Source: Symsagittifera roscoffensis (Eukaryota; Xenacoelomorpha; Acoela; Convolutidae). Taken from it: 64,000 bases of DNA. A program made the translations under genes and the position numbers. Positions 12,755 through 24,938 of this stretch are shown piece after piece. The stretch spans positions 7,104,539 to 7,168,538 of the forward strand of contig NC_087070.1 in assembly GCF_963678635.1 (NCBI RefSeq), read 5' to 3'. The notes beneath the pieces are model-generated. The model did not search any database. It was not told the origin of the DNA and worked only from the letters and a program-made list of their open reading frames with translations. Every line of letters begins with the position of its first letter. Positions within the stretch are counted from its first letter, which is position 1.

Positions 12755-14774
12755 GCTCAGCCAGCACCATTCAAAGAAAACAAGAACAAAAAGAAGTGCA
12801 ACCAGTCATGTGGCACAGTTGGTAGTGCCACAAGTCAGGATGATCAGTATGAGTAATGAAATTAGTTTCTTGTCTCAGTGGGACGCCATCGGCGCGTGAT
12901 TTCACGTTGGAGATGAGCAATTGCAACTTCAGAACAGTTGCTATCAACGGAGGAGAATATCGGAACAAGGGTCAACTGAAGACCATACTGGATGCCCTCA
13001 TTGCCACGCTGAAGAATAGTGGGACTTACGACGACAATATGGACGAGAAGTGATACACGTGAGGATTTCTCAATTCCGCAGAATTCCTGGAAAGTGTCCT
13101 GGGGCGAAAGGTGTAATGGAATGCGATTACACTATTTATGCGAGAGGTATGCTGAAAGTCATTCGTGAGCATATGGTAGTGTTCGCTCCAGGAACACAAT
13201 TCACACCTACCGACTAAATTGAGAACAGAAAAAGATAGTTTGAGCCCCGATTTGAAGTACCAACGATTTCGTCTGAGGAGTGCAGAGCCAGATACATTTA
13301 TAATTTATGACAAAATTTTGTTACTTGTGACCCAAAATATCGATAAAATCACCCAAGGAACAATCGCTCTTGTTGATTTGCAAAGTTCAAAATCCAGTCG
13401 AGACAATTTTTATAGAGCGCCTACGCCAGATTGTGACTGAAGAAGTTACAAACAGTAACACTTTTTTTTGCAATTGAGGTGAGCATCCGGTACCGAAATC
13501 CCAGGATTCCTTCTACCGCATCAGGGAAATTCAATTCGGCGCAATCAGTTTTCATTGAGCAATTACGTTGCAACTACGTGGCAAGCTGCACAAATCTTAG
13601 TCCTCGGAAGTCGGGTCAGGTTTTTGATTCAATATTCTTTCTCGGCAACAAACAATCTACTCTGTCTGAAATCCGAACAGTTCTTCTCACACGCAATCTT
13701 CCGGATGAGAGAATTTACAAGTTTTTCTCGTCTCTCAGAAACAATAATATCAGTGGAGCTCCAGTTGAAGTACCACTAGCACCATTCATGAGAAAACAGT
13801 CCAAGTACCAAAAACGGCTTTCGGATTTGTTAACAGGCTATTTTCAATGAAGGACCACACCTGGAAAACTAAAATAATTCGCAATTGTCATACATAATTG
13901 TCAGATGAATTGCTTGATATGAATAGTACTGAGGAAATCGACGACCAATTGAAAATGAATCAGCCCTGGGCAATTGCTTTTTTATGCTCAAATTTTCGAA
14001 GTGAGGAAGACAGAATTGCTTGCTTTGCAGAAGTAGTTCAGTTGAGGATTCGAAATGCTGACAAAACCTTTAATTCGTTTGTTGATGACCAACGGACTAT
14101 AATAACTTCCATGAGTCGTAATTTCGTGTTCACAGTTGTTAATGAGCGTTGTAAACACACAAAAGTTCAGCTTTTGTACGTTGTGGTTAGATATCTTTGA
14201 TGTTTCTGTTGCCTTAATTTGTACATCTTCCTTGTTGGAAGCATTTTCTTATTTAAAAAAATGCTACCATTTGAAATTCAGTAGTCCAATTAGACTTATT
14301 GGTTGAATGTAAGAAGGGGGATAACGTGTTTCTTGATGTGTGATGTGGTTAGATATCTTTGATGTTTATGTTGCTTTAATTTGTACATCTTGCTTGGTGG
14401 AAGCATTTTCTTATTTAAAAAAATGCTGCCATTTGAATTCACTAGTCCAATTAGACTCATTGGTTGAATGTAAGAAGATGGATAACGTGTTTCTTCATGT
14501 GTGATGTGGTTAGATATCTTTGATGTTTATGTTGCCTTAATATGCACATCTTCCTTGTTGGAAGCATTTTCTTAATTAAAAAAATGCTACCATTTGAAAT
14601 TCACTTGTCCAATTAGACATATTGTTTGAAGGTTTCGTTGCTCTTGGCATTGAAATCCTGGAGGCTTGTGTTTTACTGACATTTTGAAGCTTAACACTTT
14701 TAAAATAGAGCTACTAAGTCGAAACTCATTCATGATGTCATATATTTTCTCAAGAAACTGTTTTGTTCATAGAC
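12755..14774. repeat. Array unit IV (2,020 bp)
   Basis: The reference-length unit with three 162-bp subrepeats. It differs from units II and III by only a few scattered substitutions, which points to very recent amplification or homogenisation. Confidence 0.9.
13479..14200 (+). pseudogene. Array-family coding remnant, copy D
   Basis: Frames 13,479-13,850 and 13,898-14,200, translating as in copy C. Function unknown. Confidence 0.4.
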
Positions 14775-16769
14775 GCTCAGCCAGCACCATTTAAAGAAAA
14801 CAAGAACAAAAAGAAGTGCAACCAGTCATGTGGCACAGTTGGTAGTGCCACAAGTCAGGATGATCAGTATGAGTAATGAAATTAGTTTCTTGTCTCAGTG
14901 GGACGCCATCGGCGCGTGATTTCACGTTGGAGATGAGCAATTGCAACTTCAGAACAGTTGCTATCAACGGAGGAGAATATCGGAACAAGGGTCAACTGAA
15001 GACCATACTGGATGCCCTCATTGCCACGCTGAAGAATAGTGGGACTTACGACGACAATATGGACGAGAAGTGATACACGTGAGGATTTCTCAATTTCGCA
15101 GAATTCCTGGAAAGTGTCCTAGGGCGAAAGGTGTAATGGAATGCGATTACACTATTCATGCGAGAGGTATGCTGCAAATCATTCGTGAGCATATTGTAGT
15201 GTTCGCTCCAGTAACACAATTCACACCTACCGACTAAATTGAGAACAGAAAAAGATAGTTTGAGCCCAGATTTGAAGTACCAACGATTTCGTCTAAGGAG
15301 TGCAGAGCCAGATACATTTATAATTTATGACAAAATTTTGTTACTTGTTACCCAAAATATTGATAAAATCACCCAAGGAACAATCGCTGTTGTTGATTGT
15401 CAAAGTTCAAATTCCAGTCGAGTCAATTTTTTATAGAGCGCCTACGTCAGTTGTGACTCAAGATGTTACAAACAAAAACACTTCTTTTGCAATGGAGGCG
15501 AGCATCCGGTACCAAAATCCCAGGTTTCCTTTTACCGCATCAGGGAAATTCAGTTAGGCGAAATCAGTTTTCACTGAGCAATTAAGTTCCAACTACGTGG
15601 CAAGCTGCACAAATCTTAGTCCTCGGAAGTCGGGTCAGGTTTTTGATTCAATATTCTGACTCGGCAACAAACAATCTACTCTGTCTGCAATCCGAACAGT
15701 TCTTCTCACACGCAATCTTCCGGATGAGAGAATTTACAAGTTTTTCTCGTCTCTCAGAAACAATAATATCAGTGGAGTTCCAGTTGAAGTACCAAAAACG
15801 GCTTTCGGATTTGTTAACGGGCTATTTTCAATGAAGGACCACACCTGGAAAACTAAAATAATTCGCAATTGTCATACATAATTTTCAGATGAATTGCTTG
15901 ATATGAATAGTACTGAGGAAATCGACGACCAATTGTAAATGAATCAGCCGTGGGGCAATTGCTTTTTTATGCTTAAATTTTCGAAGTGAGGAAGACAGAA
16001 ATGCTTGCTTTGCAGAAGTAGTTCAGTTGAGGATTCGAAATGCTCACAAAACCTTTAATTCGTTTGTTGATGACCAACGGACTATAAGAACTTCCATGAG
16101 TCGTAATTTCGTGTTCACAGCTGTTAATGGGCGTTGTAAACACACAAACGTTCACCTTTTGTACGTTGTGATTAGATATCTATGATGTTTCTGTTGCCTT
16201 AATTTGTACATCTTCCTTGTTGGAAGCAATTTCTTATTTTAAAAAATGCTAACATTTGAAATTCATTAGTCCAATTAGACTTATTGGTTGAATGTAAGAA
16301 GAGGGATAACGTGTTTCTTCACGTGTGATGTGGTTAGATATCTTAGATGTTTATGTTGCTTTAATTTGTACATTTTCCTGGTTGGAAGCATTTTCTTATT
16401 TAAAAAAACGCTACCATTTTAAATTCACTAGTCCAATTAGACTTGTTGGTTGAATGTAAGAAGAGGGATAACATGTTTCTTCATGTGTGATGTGGTTAGA
16501 TATCTTTGATGTTTATGTTGCTTTAATTTATACATCTTCCTTGTTGGAAGCATTTTCTTAAATAAAAAGAATGCTACCATTTGAAATTCACTTGTCCAAT
16601 TAGATTTATTGGTTGAAGGTTAAAGGTTTCGTTGCTGCTTGGCATTAAAATCCTGGAGGCTTGTGTTTTACTGACATTTTGAAGCTTAACACTTTTTAAA
16701 TAGAGCTAATAAGTCGAAATTCACTCATGATGTGATATATTTTCTCAAGAAACTGTTTTGTTCATAGAC
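14775..16769. repeat. Array unit V (1,995 bp)
   Basis: More diverged than units II to IV. The coding-like frames are further broken (for example a short deletion near 15,790 removes the PLAPFMRK segment). It holds three subrepeats beginning at about 16,168, 16,330 and 16,492, again 162 bp apart. Confidence 0.85.
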
Positions 16770-18957
16770 GCTCAGCCAGCACCATTCAAAGAAAACAAGA
16801 ACAAAAAGAAGTGCAACCAGTCCTGTGGCACAGTTGGTAGTGCCACAAGTCAGGATGATCAGTATGAGTAATGAAATGAGTTTCTTGTCTCAGTGGGACG
16901 CCATCGGCGCGTGATTTCACGTTGGAGATGAGCAATTGCAACTTCAGAACAGTTGCTATCAACGGAGGAGAATATCGGAACAAGGGTCAACTGAAGACCA
17001 TACTGGATGCCCTCATTGCCACGCTGAAGAATAGTGGGACTTACGACGACAATATGGACGAGAAGTGATACACGTGAGGATTTCTCAATTCCGCAGAATT
17101 CCTGGAAAGTGTCCTAGGGCGAAAGGTGTAATGGAATGCGATTACACTGCTCATGCGAAAGGTATACTGCAAATCATTCGTGAGCATATGGTAGTGTTCG
17201 CTCCAGTAACACAATTCACACCTACCGACTAAATTGAGAACAGAAACAGATAGTTTGAGCCCAGATTTGAAGTACCAATGATTTCGTCTAAGGAGTGCAG
17301 AGCCAGATACATTTATAATTTATGACAAAATTTTGTTAACTGTTACCCAAAATATCGATAAAATCACCCAAGGAACAATCGCTGTTGTTGATTGTCAAAG
17401 TTCAAATTCCAGTCGAGTCAATTTTTATAGAGCGCCTACGTCAGATTGTGACTGAAGAAGTTACAAACAAAAACACTTCTTTTGCAATGGAGGTAAGCAT
17501 CCGGTACCAAAATCCCAGGTTTCCTTTTACTGCATCAGGGAAATTCAGTTAGGCGCAATCAGTTTTCACTGAGCAATTACGTTGCAACTACGTGGCAAGC
17601 TGCACAAAAGAGTCCTCGGAAGTCGGGTCAGGTTTTTGATTCAATATTCTGACTCGGCAACAAACAATCTACTCTGTCTGCAATCCGAACAGTTCTTCTC
17701 ACACGCAATCTTCCGGGTGAGAGAATTTACAAGTTTTTCTCGTCTCTTAGAAACAATAATATCAGTGGAGCTCCAGTTGAAGTACCACTAGCACCATTCT
17801 TGAGAAAACAGTCGAAGTACCAAAAACGGCTTTCGGATTTGTTAACGGGCTTTTTTCAATGAAGGACCACACCTGGAAAACTAAAATAATTCGCAATTGT
17901 CATTAATAACTTTTAGATGAATTGCTTGATATGAATAGTACTGAGGAAATCGACGACCAATTGTAAATGAAACAGCCCTGGGCAATTGCTTTTTAATGCT
18001 AAAATTTTCGAAGTGAGGAAGACAGAATTGCTTGCTTCGCAGAAGTAGTTCAGTTGAGGATTCAAAATGCTGAAAAAACCTTTAATTCGTTTGTTGATGA
18101 CGAACGGACTATAATTACTTTTATGAGTCGTAATTTCGTGTTCACAGCTGTTAATGAGCGTTGTAAACACACAAACGTTCAGCTTTTGTAAGTTGTGGTA
18201 AGATATCTTTGATGTTTCTGTTGCCTTAATTTGTACATCTTCCTTGTTGGAAGCATTTTCTTATTCAAAAAAATGCTACCATTTGAAATTCACTAGTCCA
18301 ATTCGACTTATTGGTTGAATGTAAGAAGAGGGATAACGTGTTTCTTCATGTGTGATGTGGTTAGATATCTTAGATGTTTATGTTGCTTCAATTTGTACAT
18401 CTTCCTTGTTGGAAGCATTTTCTTATTTAAAAAAATGCTAACATTTGAAATTCACTAGTCCAATTAGACTTATTGGTTGAATGTAAGAAGAGGGATAACG
18501 TGTTTCTTCATGTGTGATGTGGTTAGATATCTTAGATCTTTATGTTGCTTTAATTTGTACATCTTCCTGGTTGGAAGCATTTTTTTATTTAAAAAAATGC
18601 TACTATTTGAAATTCACTAGTCCAATTAGACTTGTTGGTTGAATGTAAGAAGAGGGATAACGTGTTTCTTCATGTGTGATGTGGTTAGATATCTTTGATG
18701 TTTATGTTGCTTTAATTTGTACATTTTCCTTGTTCGAAGCATTTTCTTAAATAAAAAAATGCTACCATTTGAAATTCACTTGTTCAATTAGACTTATTGG
18801 TTGAAGGTTAAAGGTTTCGTTGCTGCTTGGCATTGGAATCCTGGAGGCTTGTGTTTTACTGTTATTTTGAAGCTTAACACTTTTTAAATAGAGCTACTAA
18901 GTCGAAATTCATTCATGATGTGATATATTTTCTCAAGAAACTGTTTTGTTCATAGAC
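16770..18957. repeat. Array unit VI (2,188 bp)
   Basis: A diverged unit with four subrepeats, which accounts for most of its extra length. The coding-like block at 17,490-18,180 carries several stops and frameshifts. Confidence 0.85.
18195..18790. repeat. Four tandem 162-bp subrepeats
   Basis: Subrepeats start at 18,195, 18,357, 18,519 and 18,681, each exactly 162 bp after the last. The paired hairpins are kept in all four despite point differences such as ATATCTTAGATG in place of ATATCTTTGATG. Confidence 0.9.
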
Positions 18958-20115
18958 GCTCAGCCAGCACTATTCAAAGAAAACAAGAACAAAAAGAAGT
19001 ATCACCAGTCCTGTGGCACAGTTGGTAGTGCCGCAAGTCAGGATGATCAGTATGACTAATGAAATGAGTTTCTTGTCTCAGTGGGATGCCATCAGCGCGT
19101 GATTTCACGTTGGAGATGAGCAATTGCAACTTCAGAACAGTTGCTATCAACGGAGGAGAAGTGATACACGTGAGGATTGTGTTTTACTGACATTTTGAAG
19201 GACTAAGACTACGTGGCAAGCTGCACAAATCTTAGTCCTCGGAATTCGGGTCAGGTTTTTGATTCAATGTTCTTTCTCGGATACAAACATCTACTCTGGC
19301 TGCAATCCGAACAGTTCTTCTCACACGCAAACTTCCGGAGGAGAGAATTTACAAGTTTTTCTCGTCTCTCAGAATCAATAACATCAGTGGAGCTCCAGTT
19401 GAAGTACCGCTAGCACCATTCATGAGGAAAACGTCCATGCACCAAAAACGCTTTGCTTTCGCATTTATTAACGGGCTATTTTCAATGAAGGAACACACCT
19501 GGAAAACTTAATTAATTCGCAATTGTCACACATTGTCAGAGGAATTGCTTGATGTGAATAGTACTGAGGAAATCGACGACCAATTGTAAATGAATCAGCC
19601 CTAGGCAATTGCTTTTTTATGCTCAAATTTTCGAAGTGAGGAAGACAGAATTGCTTGCTTTGCAGAAGTAGTTCAGTTGAGGATTCGAAATGCTGACAAA
19701 ACCTTTAATTCGTTTGTTGATGACCAACGGACTATAATAACTTCCATGAGTCTTAATTTCGTGTTCACAGCTGTTAATGAGCGTTGTAAACACACAAACG
19801 TTCACCTCTTGTACGTTGTGGTAAGATATCTTTGATGTTTCTGTTGCCTTAATTTGTACATCTTCCTTGTTGGAAGCATCGTCTTATTCAAAAAAAATGC
19901 TACCATTTGAAATTCACTTGTCCAATTAGACTTATTGGTTGAATGTAAGAAGAGGGATAACGTGTTTCTTCATGTGTGATGTGGTTAGATATCTTTGATG
20001 TTTATGTTGCTTTAATTTGTACATCTTCCTTGTTGGATACATTTTCTTAATTTAAAAAATGCTACTCTTTGAAATTCACTTGTCCAATTAGACTTATTGG
20101 TTGAATGTTAAAGGT
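18958..20115. repeat. Array unit VII, internally deleted
   Basis: The unit starts normally but jumps at about 19,158-19,200 from the 168-base frame region into later sequence, so roughly 600 bp of the usual unit is missing. The rest continues through the coding-like block (19,213-19,413 and onward) to two subrepeats ending near 20,110, where the right-hand flanking block begins. Confidence 0.75.
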
Positions 20116-22780
20116 TTCGTTGCTGCTCGGCATTGAAATCCTGGAGGCTTGTGTTTTACTGACATTTTGAAGCTTAACACTTTTTAAATTGAGCTACTAA
20201 GTCGAAATAGACGAGTGCGAGTAACTCAGATGTGAGAACCAGCGCCTAATAATCCTCAGGTCGGGCATTGGAATCGCAGATATGCAATCTTCTAATTGAC
20301 ATAGGCTTACTTTCCCTTTTTCTAACCTTAACCAATTGTTTGCTATGTAGAGCTACTTTTTAATGCTATTACCATAGTATTTGCCATCAGTTTTAATTTA
20401 TATTTAAAGCATGGCTTTCAAATTGTCATGTAGAGCTACTTTTCAACGCTATTACCACAGTACTTGCCATCAGTTTTGAATTATATGTACAGCATGGCTT
20501 TCAAATTGTCATGAGAATTTTCTCTCTTTGTGTCCTGACTAACTTCATGTTGAATTTGTACAAATCTTTGTGTTTCAAGTGGCTACGCAAACACTGAAAC
20601 TCGGGTTGTACGTGAAATACCGCAGTATATAAGATAGTCAACTATTCAATGGTCCAGGCACATTTAATAGTTGCACTGAAAATCATAGACTTTATTTGAT
20701 ATCTAATAATGATAAAACTGCATGATGATGCTGGTATCTCAAAACTAAGAAAATGACCAACTTTTGCCAGTTTTGATTCGCCCTCTAGTTTTTTAATAAC
20801 TTGTTTAAGAAAAACTTGCGCTCTCAGAGATGCGTTTCTGTTTTCACCATGACTTCATATAATTTTTTTTTCATTCGCAGCTACAGTACATCCAATTCAG
20901 TTTAAATTGTTGAGATTTTTTCAAAAATAAGTCAGTTTGTTCTGTTTTTTTTTCCGTTTTAATTGACTTTTCCTTGGGCAGTTTCCCAAAACTTTTGGTA
21001 ATTATGGAGCAGCAAAAGTGTCAAGGTAACAAAAAACGTGAACGACTTCTTCTTTCGAAATTGATAATTAAGTTTCAGAGTTATCAGCTGAATAAAAACG
21101 CAAGCTTTTGATCCAGTTTTTTCAAATTGGGCCACTTTTGCCAAACTGTTCTTGAAATTCAAATAGCTCTAAGGGCACCGTTTTAAAAAAAGCTTTATAA
21201 ACAGTTATCCTCTTTGAAATTGTTTGTATACTCTCTATCAGCTAAATGAAAACTTTCTAGCGCTAATTCTGCTTTGGGTTTGTAAAAAATCGTTCAACTG
21301 AATCCATTATTTTTTAAAGCTCCTTTTGTCTTAAGTTTTGTTTGAAATGATTTTATTTGAAGACATTTGGTCATTTTTAGAAATTAGTCCTGGACATTTT
21401 ATGTGTGTCTCAGTACGAATCGGTTTAACCTGTGACAGGAGCTGCAAGAGTGCAATTTAACAATAGCTGATACCGTTAAAAACTTGTTTTCCCGGAAGCA
21501 AGGGTTTGGCTTACGCTATGCAAACTCCGTGTAAAGTACAAAATTTGATAGTTATTTCTACCAAATGAAGTAAATTATCAATTTTTTGACGCTTGAAAAA
21601 TCATCGATGACTGACGAGAACTTTAAATCACAAAATTTCAACACAAAAAAGCTTCAATTGCAGAGTGATAAAAACGCAGTGAGCAATTCATCGGAAAAAA
21701 GAGAAGATTAATAATGAGTGTTTGCATTTCAAAAGACAGATATCTGCAAAATAGTTCAATGACGGACCAATTACACAAATTTGTACATTGAAACCAAACA
21801 GTAGCTAGCCTAATTTCAGATTTTTCCGTAGACAATTTAGAGGCGCAAATTGTCTTTCAACCAATGGGGCGCAATTGATTGGAATTGATATATTGAACAA
21901 GAACTGAAATCAAAAAAGAAGTTGTCAGTGGGGTTTGAACCTGCGCCAGTGATGTCAGAACAGTGAGCTGAAACTACCAGCTCATCTCGCCTCATAGTTT
22001 TGTTAGGCCAATGGTTAAATATCGTATTGGTTTCTAAGCCATAAAATATATATAAATGTTTTTTTTTCGGAAGGTGAGGATAAACAAAATGAGAGACATC
22101 ATTGAGTATTTACTCTGACTAAAATTTGTTATACTAATTTATTCTGGAAGCGCATGTTAAAGCTACCTTGTTTAGAGGTCATTATTTAGAAAAGAGCTAT
22201 ATGTAAAGTTTGAACTGGGAAAAAGCCTCAAGAAGCAACTTTCGAACATTTTACACAGACATAAATATGATTAGGCCGTCTGGAAAAAATTGTGCTTCAA
22301 TATTACATTATAAATTTCAATCTCAAAACACACAAAGCACAAAGATGATCTTTCAAGCATTTACAGTTTAAAAGCAGCTTGGCGGATTTTCCATCGATTC
22401 TTACAATAATTATCAACCAGGTTGCGCTGTAGTAGTGTTGAGTTTGCGGTCAGTATAAATATCACGACTGATGCAAAAAAAACTAGCGAGTGCACATTAT
22501 TGACTTCAGCAAGAACAAGATGCATTGGGAATGTCGAACAAATTTATTCACAAAGAGTGTGCAAAAAAGACAATTGGAATGGAAATTTGCAATAATATTA
22601 GTGGACGGCAATATGTTTCTCATCGATTGGATGAAAACAAAAAATGACTGAGATTCGAACAACCTATACTATACTATACTAGCAGTGTTACGATCATACA
22701 CTGCGCCATGCCGGCCGCGAATTCTATTTAAGCGACGAGAAAAAAACCGCAGCAAATTCATTCATGTGATATATTTTCTC
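20116..22780. repeat. Large flanking repeat block, copy 2
   Basis: Second copy of the 2,500-5,190 block in the same orientation. It contains its own local tandem duplication of about 90 bp at 20,345-20,515 (AGCTACTTTT to CAAATTGTCATG occurs twice). The tRNA-like segments at 21,921-21,995 and 22,644-22,722 correspond to those of copy 1. No coding frame is supported. Confidence 0.85.
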
Positions 22781-22803
22781 AACAAACTATTTTGTTCATA
22801 GAC

Positions 22804-23297
22804 GCTCAGCCAGCACCATTCAAAGAAAACAAGAACAAAAAGAAGTGCAACCAGTCCTGTGGCACAGTTGGTAGTGCCGCAAGTCAGGATGATCAGTATG
22901 AGTAATGAAATGAGTTTCTTGTCTCAGTGGGACGCTATCAGCGCGTGATTTCACGTTGGAGATGAGCAATTGCAACTTCAGAACAGTTGCTATCAGCGGA
23001 GGAGAATATCGGAACAAGGGTCAACTTAAGACCATACTGGATGCCCTCATTGCCACGCTGAAGAATAGTGGGACTTACGACGACAATATGGACGAGAAGT
23101 GATACACGTGAGGATTTCTCAATTCCGCAGAATTCCTAGAAAGTGTAATGGAATGCGATTACACTATTCATGCGAGAGGTATGCTGCAAATCATTCGTGA
23201 CCATATGGTAGTGTTCGCTCCAGGAACACAATTCACACCTACCGACTAAATTGAGAACAGAGAAAGATAGTTTGAGCCCCGATTTGAAGTACCAACG
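22804..23297. repeat. Right-edge partial array unit
   Basis: The unit's opening phrase and first 490 bp are present, including a deleted version of the 168-base frame, and similarity stops at about 23,297 inside the phrase TGAAGTACCAACGA. This marks the right end of the array. Confidence 0.85.
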
Positions 23298-24268
23298 ACG
23301 CGCATAGAGAGGTGCCCAATGTGGGATCAGAAGACTAAGACACCAAAGAATGAAAGACATAAGAATGTCCGAAACAACAATATAAACTGAATATGATGTA
23401 CTGAAGAGAGTGAACTACGAACAAAATATTGAAAAATTTCATGGGAAATTAAATGTATAAGTTTTGACACAGGCGACGCTTCGCTTTGCACACAATAGCG
23501 AGAACACGACAAAAAGTAGCAGTAAGCCTCGAATTGGTAAAAATTCAGCTACAACTCGGACTCGAACCCTAATCATGAGTATCACGTACTAAGCACTCGA
23601 CCCGGAGACTTAAATAATATCAAACAATTGCCACATATTAAGCACAGAACAGATGTTATGCAATTTCCAATGCTATAATGAAATTTCCATATAAGTGAAC
23701 ACTTTAAATGAACACTTTCAGTAGCGAGTTAGGTTAGAAAAAAAGAAGGTACCAAATAATACACTAGCTGCTGGCTAGTATAGGCAACTCTATGATTGGC
23801 ACTTTTTTGCACAGTTATCCGATTTAGAGACAACTGGATCAAAATATAATATTTTTAATTCCGCTGAAAATCTTAAAATTGGAATCCAATTTCGAAACTA
23901 GAAATCGATCATGTTTTGGTGAGCCATTTCTGCATTCGCAATAAGAGCGCTTCTTGCTAAACTTTCAGCAAATGAACTTCAATTGAACTCCAATGCATTA
24001 ATATATATGATGCACTTCTGTAGTTATTACTGCAATTTAAGACCTTGTCGCAAAAAAACGCACCAAGACTTACATAAGTGAAGTTCAATGCTTTCTTTTA
24101 CACGTACTAAGAAAATAATGACAGCCTTCAGACCTTCTTCTACCCTACTTCAACTTACCTCGTTATTTATATAGACGATCCGCTCCCCAAACACTTGTTA
24201 AATAAATATCAATCGATAATGAGAAATCATTCAAGAAAAACGAAAAGAACAGAAATTAGTTACACAAT
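23298..24268. other. Intergenic AT-rich stretch
   Basis: No supported gene. It contains a SINE-like remnant (23,470-23,610) with the motif GCTTCGCTTTGCACAC, which resembles the hairpin module near 38,023 and 32,862. The rest is AT-rich with no open frame of interest. Confidence 0.6.
23551..23610 (-). repeat. tRNA-derived SINE-like segment
   Basis: On the minus strand, GTCGAGTGCTTAGTACGTG (weak A box) precedes a good B box, GGGTTCGAGTCCG, at tRNA-like spacing. Confidence 0.55.
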
Positions 24269-24274
24269 TTTATT
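24269..24274 (-). promoter_or_regulatory. Probable polyadenylation signal of the SUN gene
   Basis: AATAAA on the minus strand about 270 bases after the SUN stop codon. It is the nearest canonical signal downstream of the last exon. Confidence 0.5.
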
Positions 24275-24542
24275 TTGACGGCATCCAAAGTTATTTAAGG
24301 ACTAAAACCGAACAAAGTTGCGATATCTGAAACAAATTAGCTAGAATTTCAACATCACCTTAACTGTGACGTTCATAAGCGAATAAAGGGCAAAATTTAC
24401 AATTACCTGAATTAGTACCATACGCAGAAACTAAATTTTGAAATTCGTAGATATCAAATCCAACTATTTCTATTTTACTTATATAGTAACAACCTATGTA
24501 GAGAATCGATTATTTGAATCGATTAGATTTTGTCGAACAATT

Positions 24543-24938
24543 TTAATTGGTCTTAACTTGACCGTGCACTCTGAAACGGTACAAGCATGTATACGCATCA
24601 TTGCCATGATTCGAATGAACGACAATCGATACAAATCGAAACGTCAAGGATTCCTGATTCGCTTCCAGAGCGTCTAATTTAAATGTCTGCAACGTTTGGC
24701 CAGTGGTGCTTAGAGTGTATTCGAAGTTTCCCAGGAACGATCCGGGATCCTCGTTTTCTGAGTTGAGTCCATATATGGAGATATTTTTGGGTGCACTGGA
24801 TGTGGTTCCGGTGGGTGATATGGATTGCGGGATGTGTTGGTAAGATACAGATTGCACTTTGAGTCTGCGCGCCAGTCTAATCACTATCTGACCGTTGGAG
24901 CCAGTGAAGGGCCAGCAGTTTCCAGGGTGCATATCAGG
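24543..24938 (-). CDS. SUN: SUN gene last exon: C-terminal two thirds of the SUN domain
   Basis: The exon follows TTTTATTTTAG and opens in phase 0 with PDMHPGNCWPF, continuing the VIQ that ends the previous exon. It holds the family signatures SISPTGTTSSAPKNISIYGL and AYTCLYRFRVHGQ near the end, then a TAA. The Cys pair PGNC and YTC is the intradomain disulfide of SUN domains. Length and order match the animal SUN1/SUN2 family closely, so the assignment is secure. Confidence 0.95.
   Translation of the reverse strand, partial: PDMHPGNCWPFTGSNGQIVIRLARRLKVQSVSYQHIPQSISPTGTTSSAPKNISIYGLNSENEDPGSFLGNFEYTLSTTGQTLQTFKLDALEANQESLTFRFVSIVVHSNHGNDAYTCLYRFRVHGQVKTN

Noticed and set aside
18195-18790. 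CRISPR array
   Set aside because: The 162-bp and 17-bp repeats have no short palindromic repeats with unique spacers, no cas genes are present, and the setting is eukaryotic.
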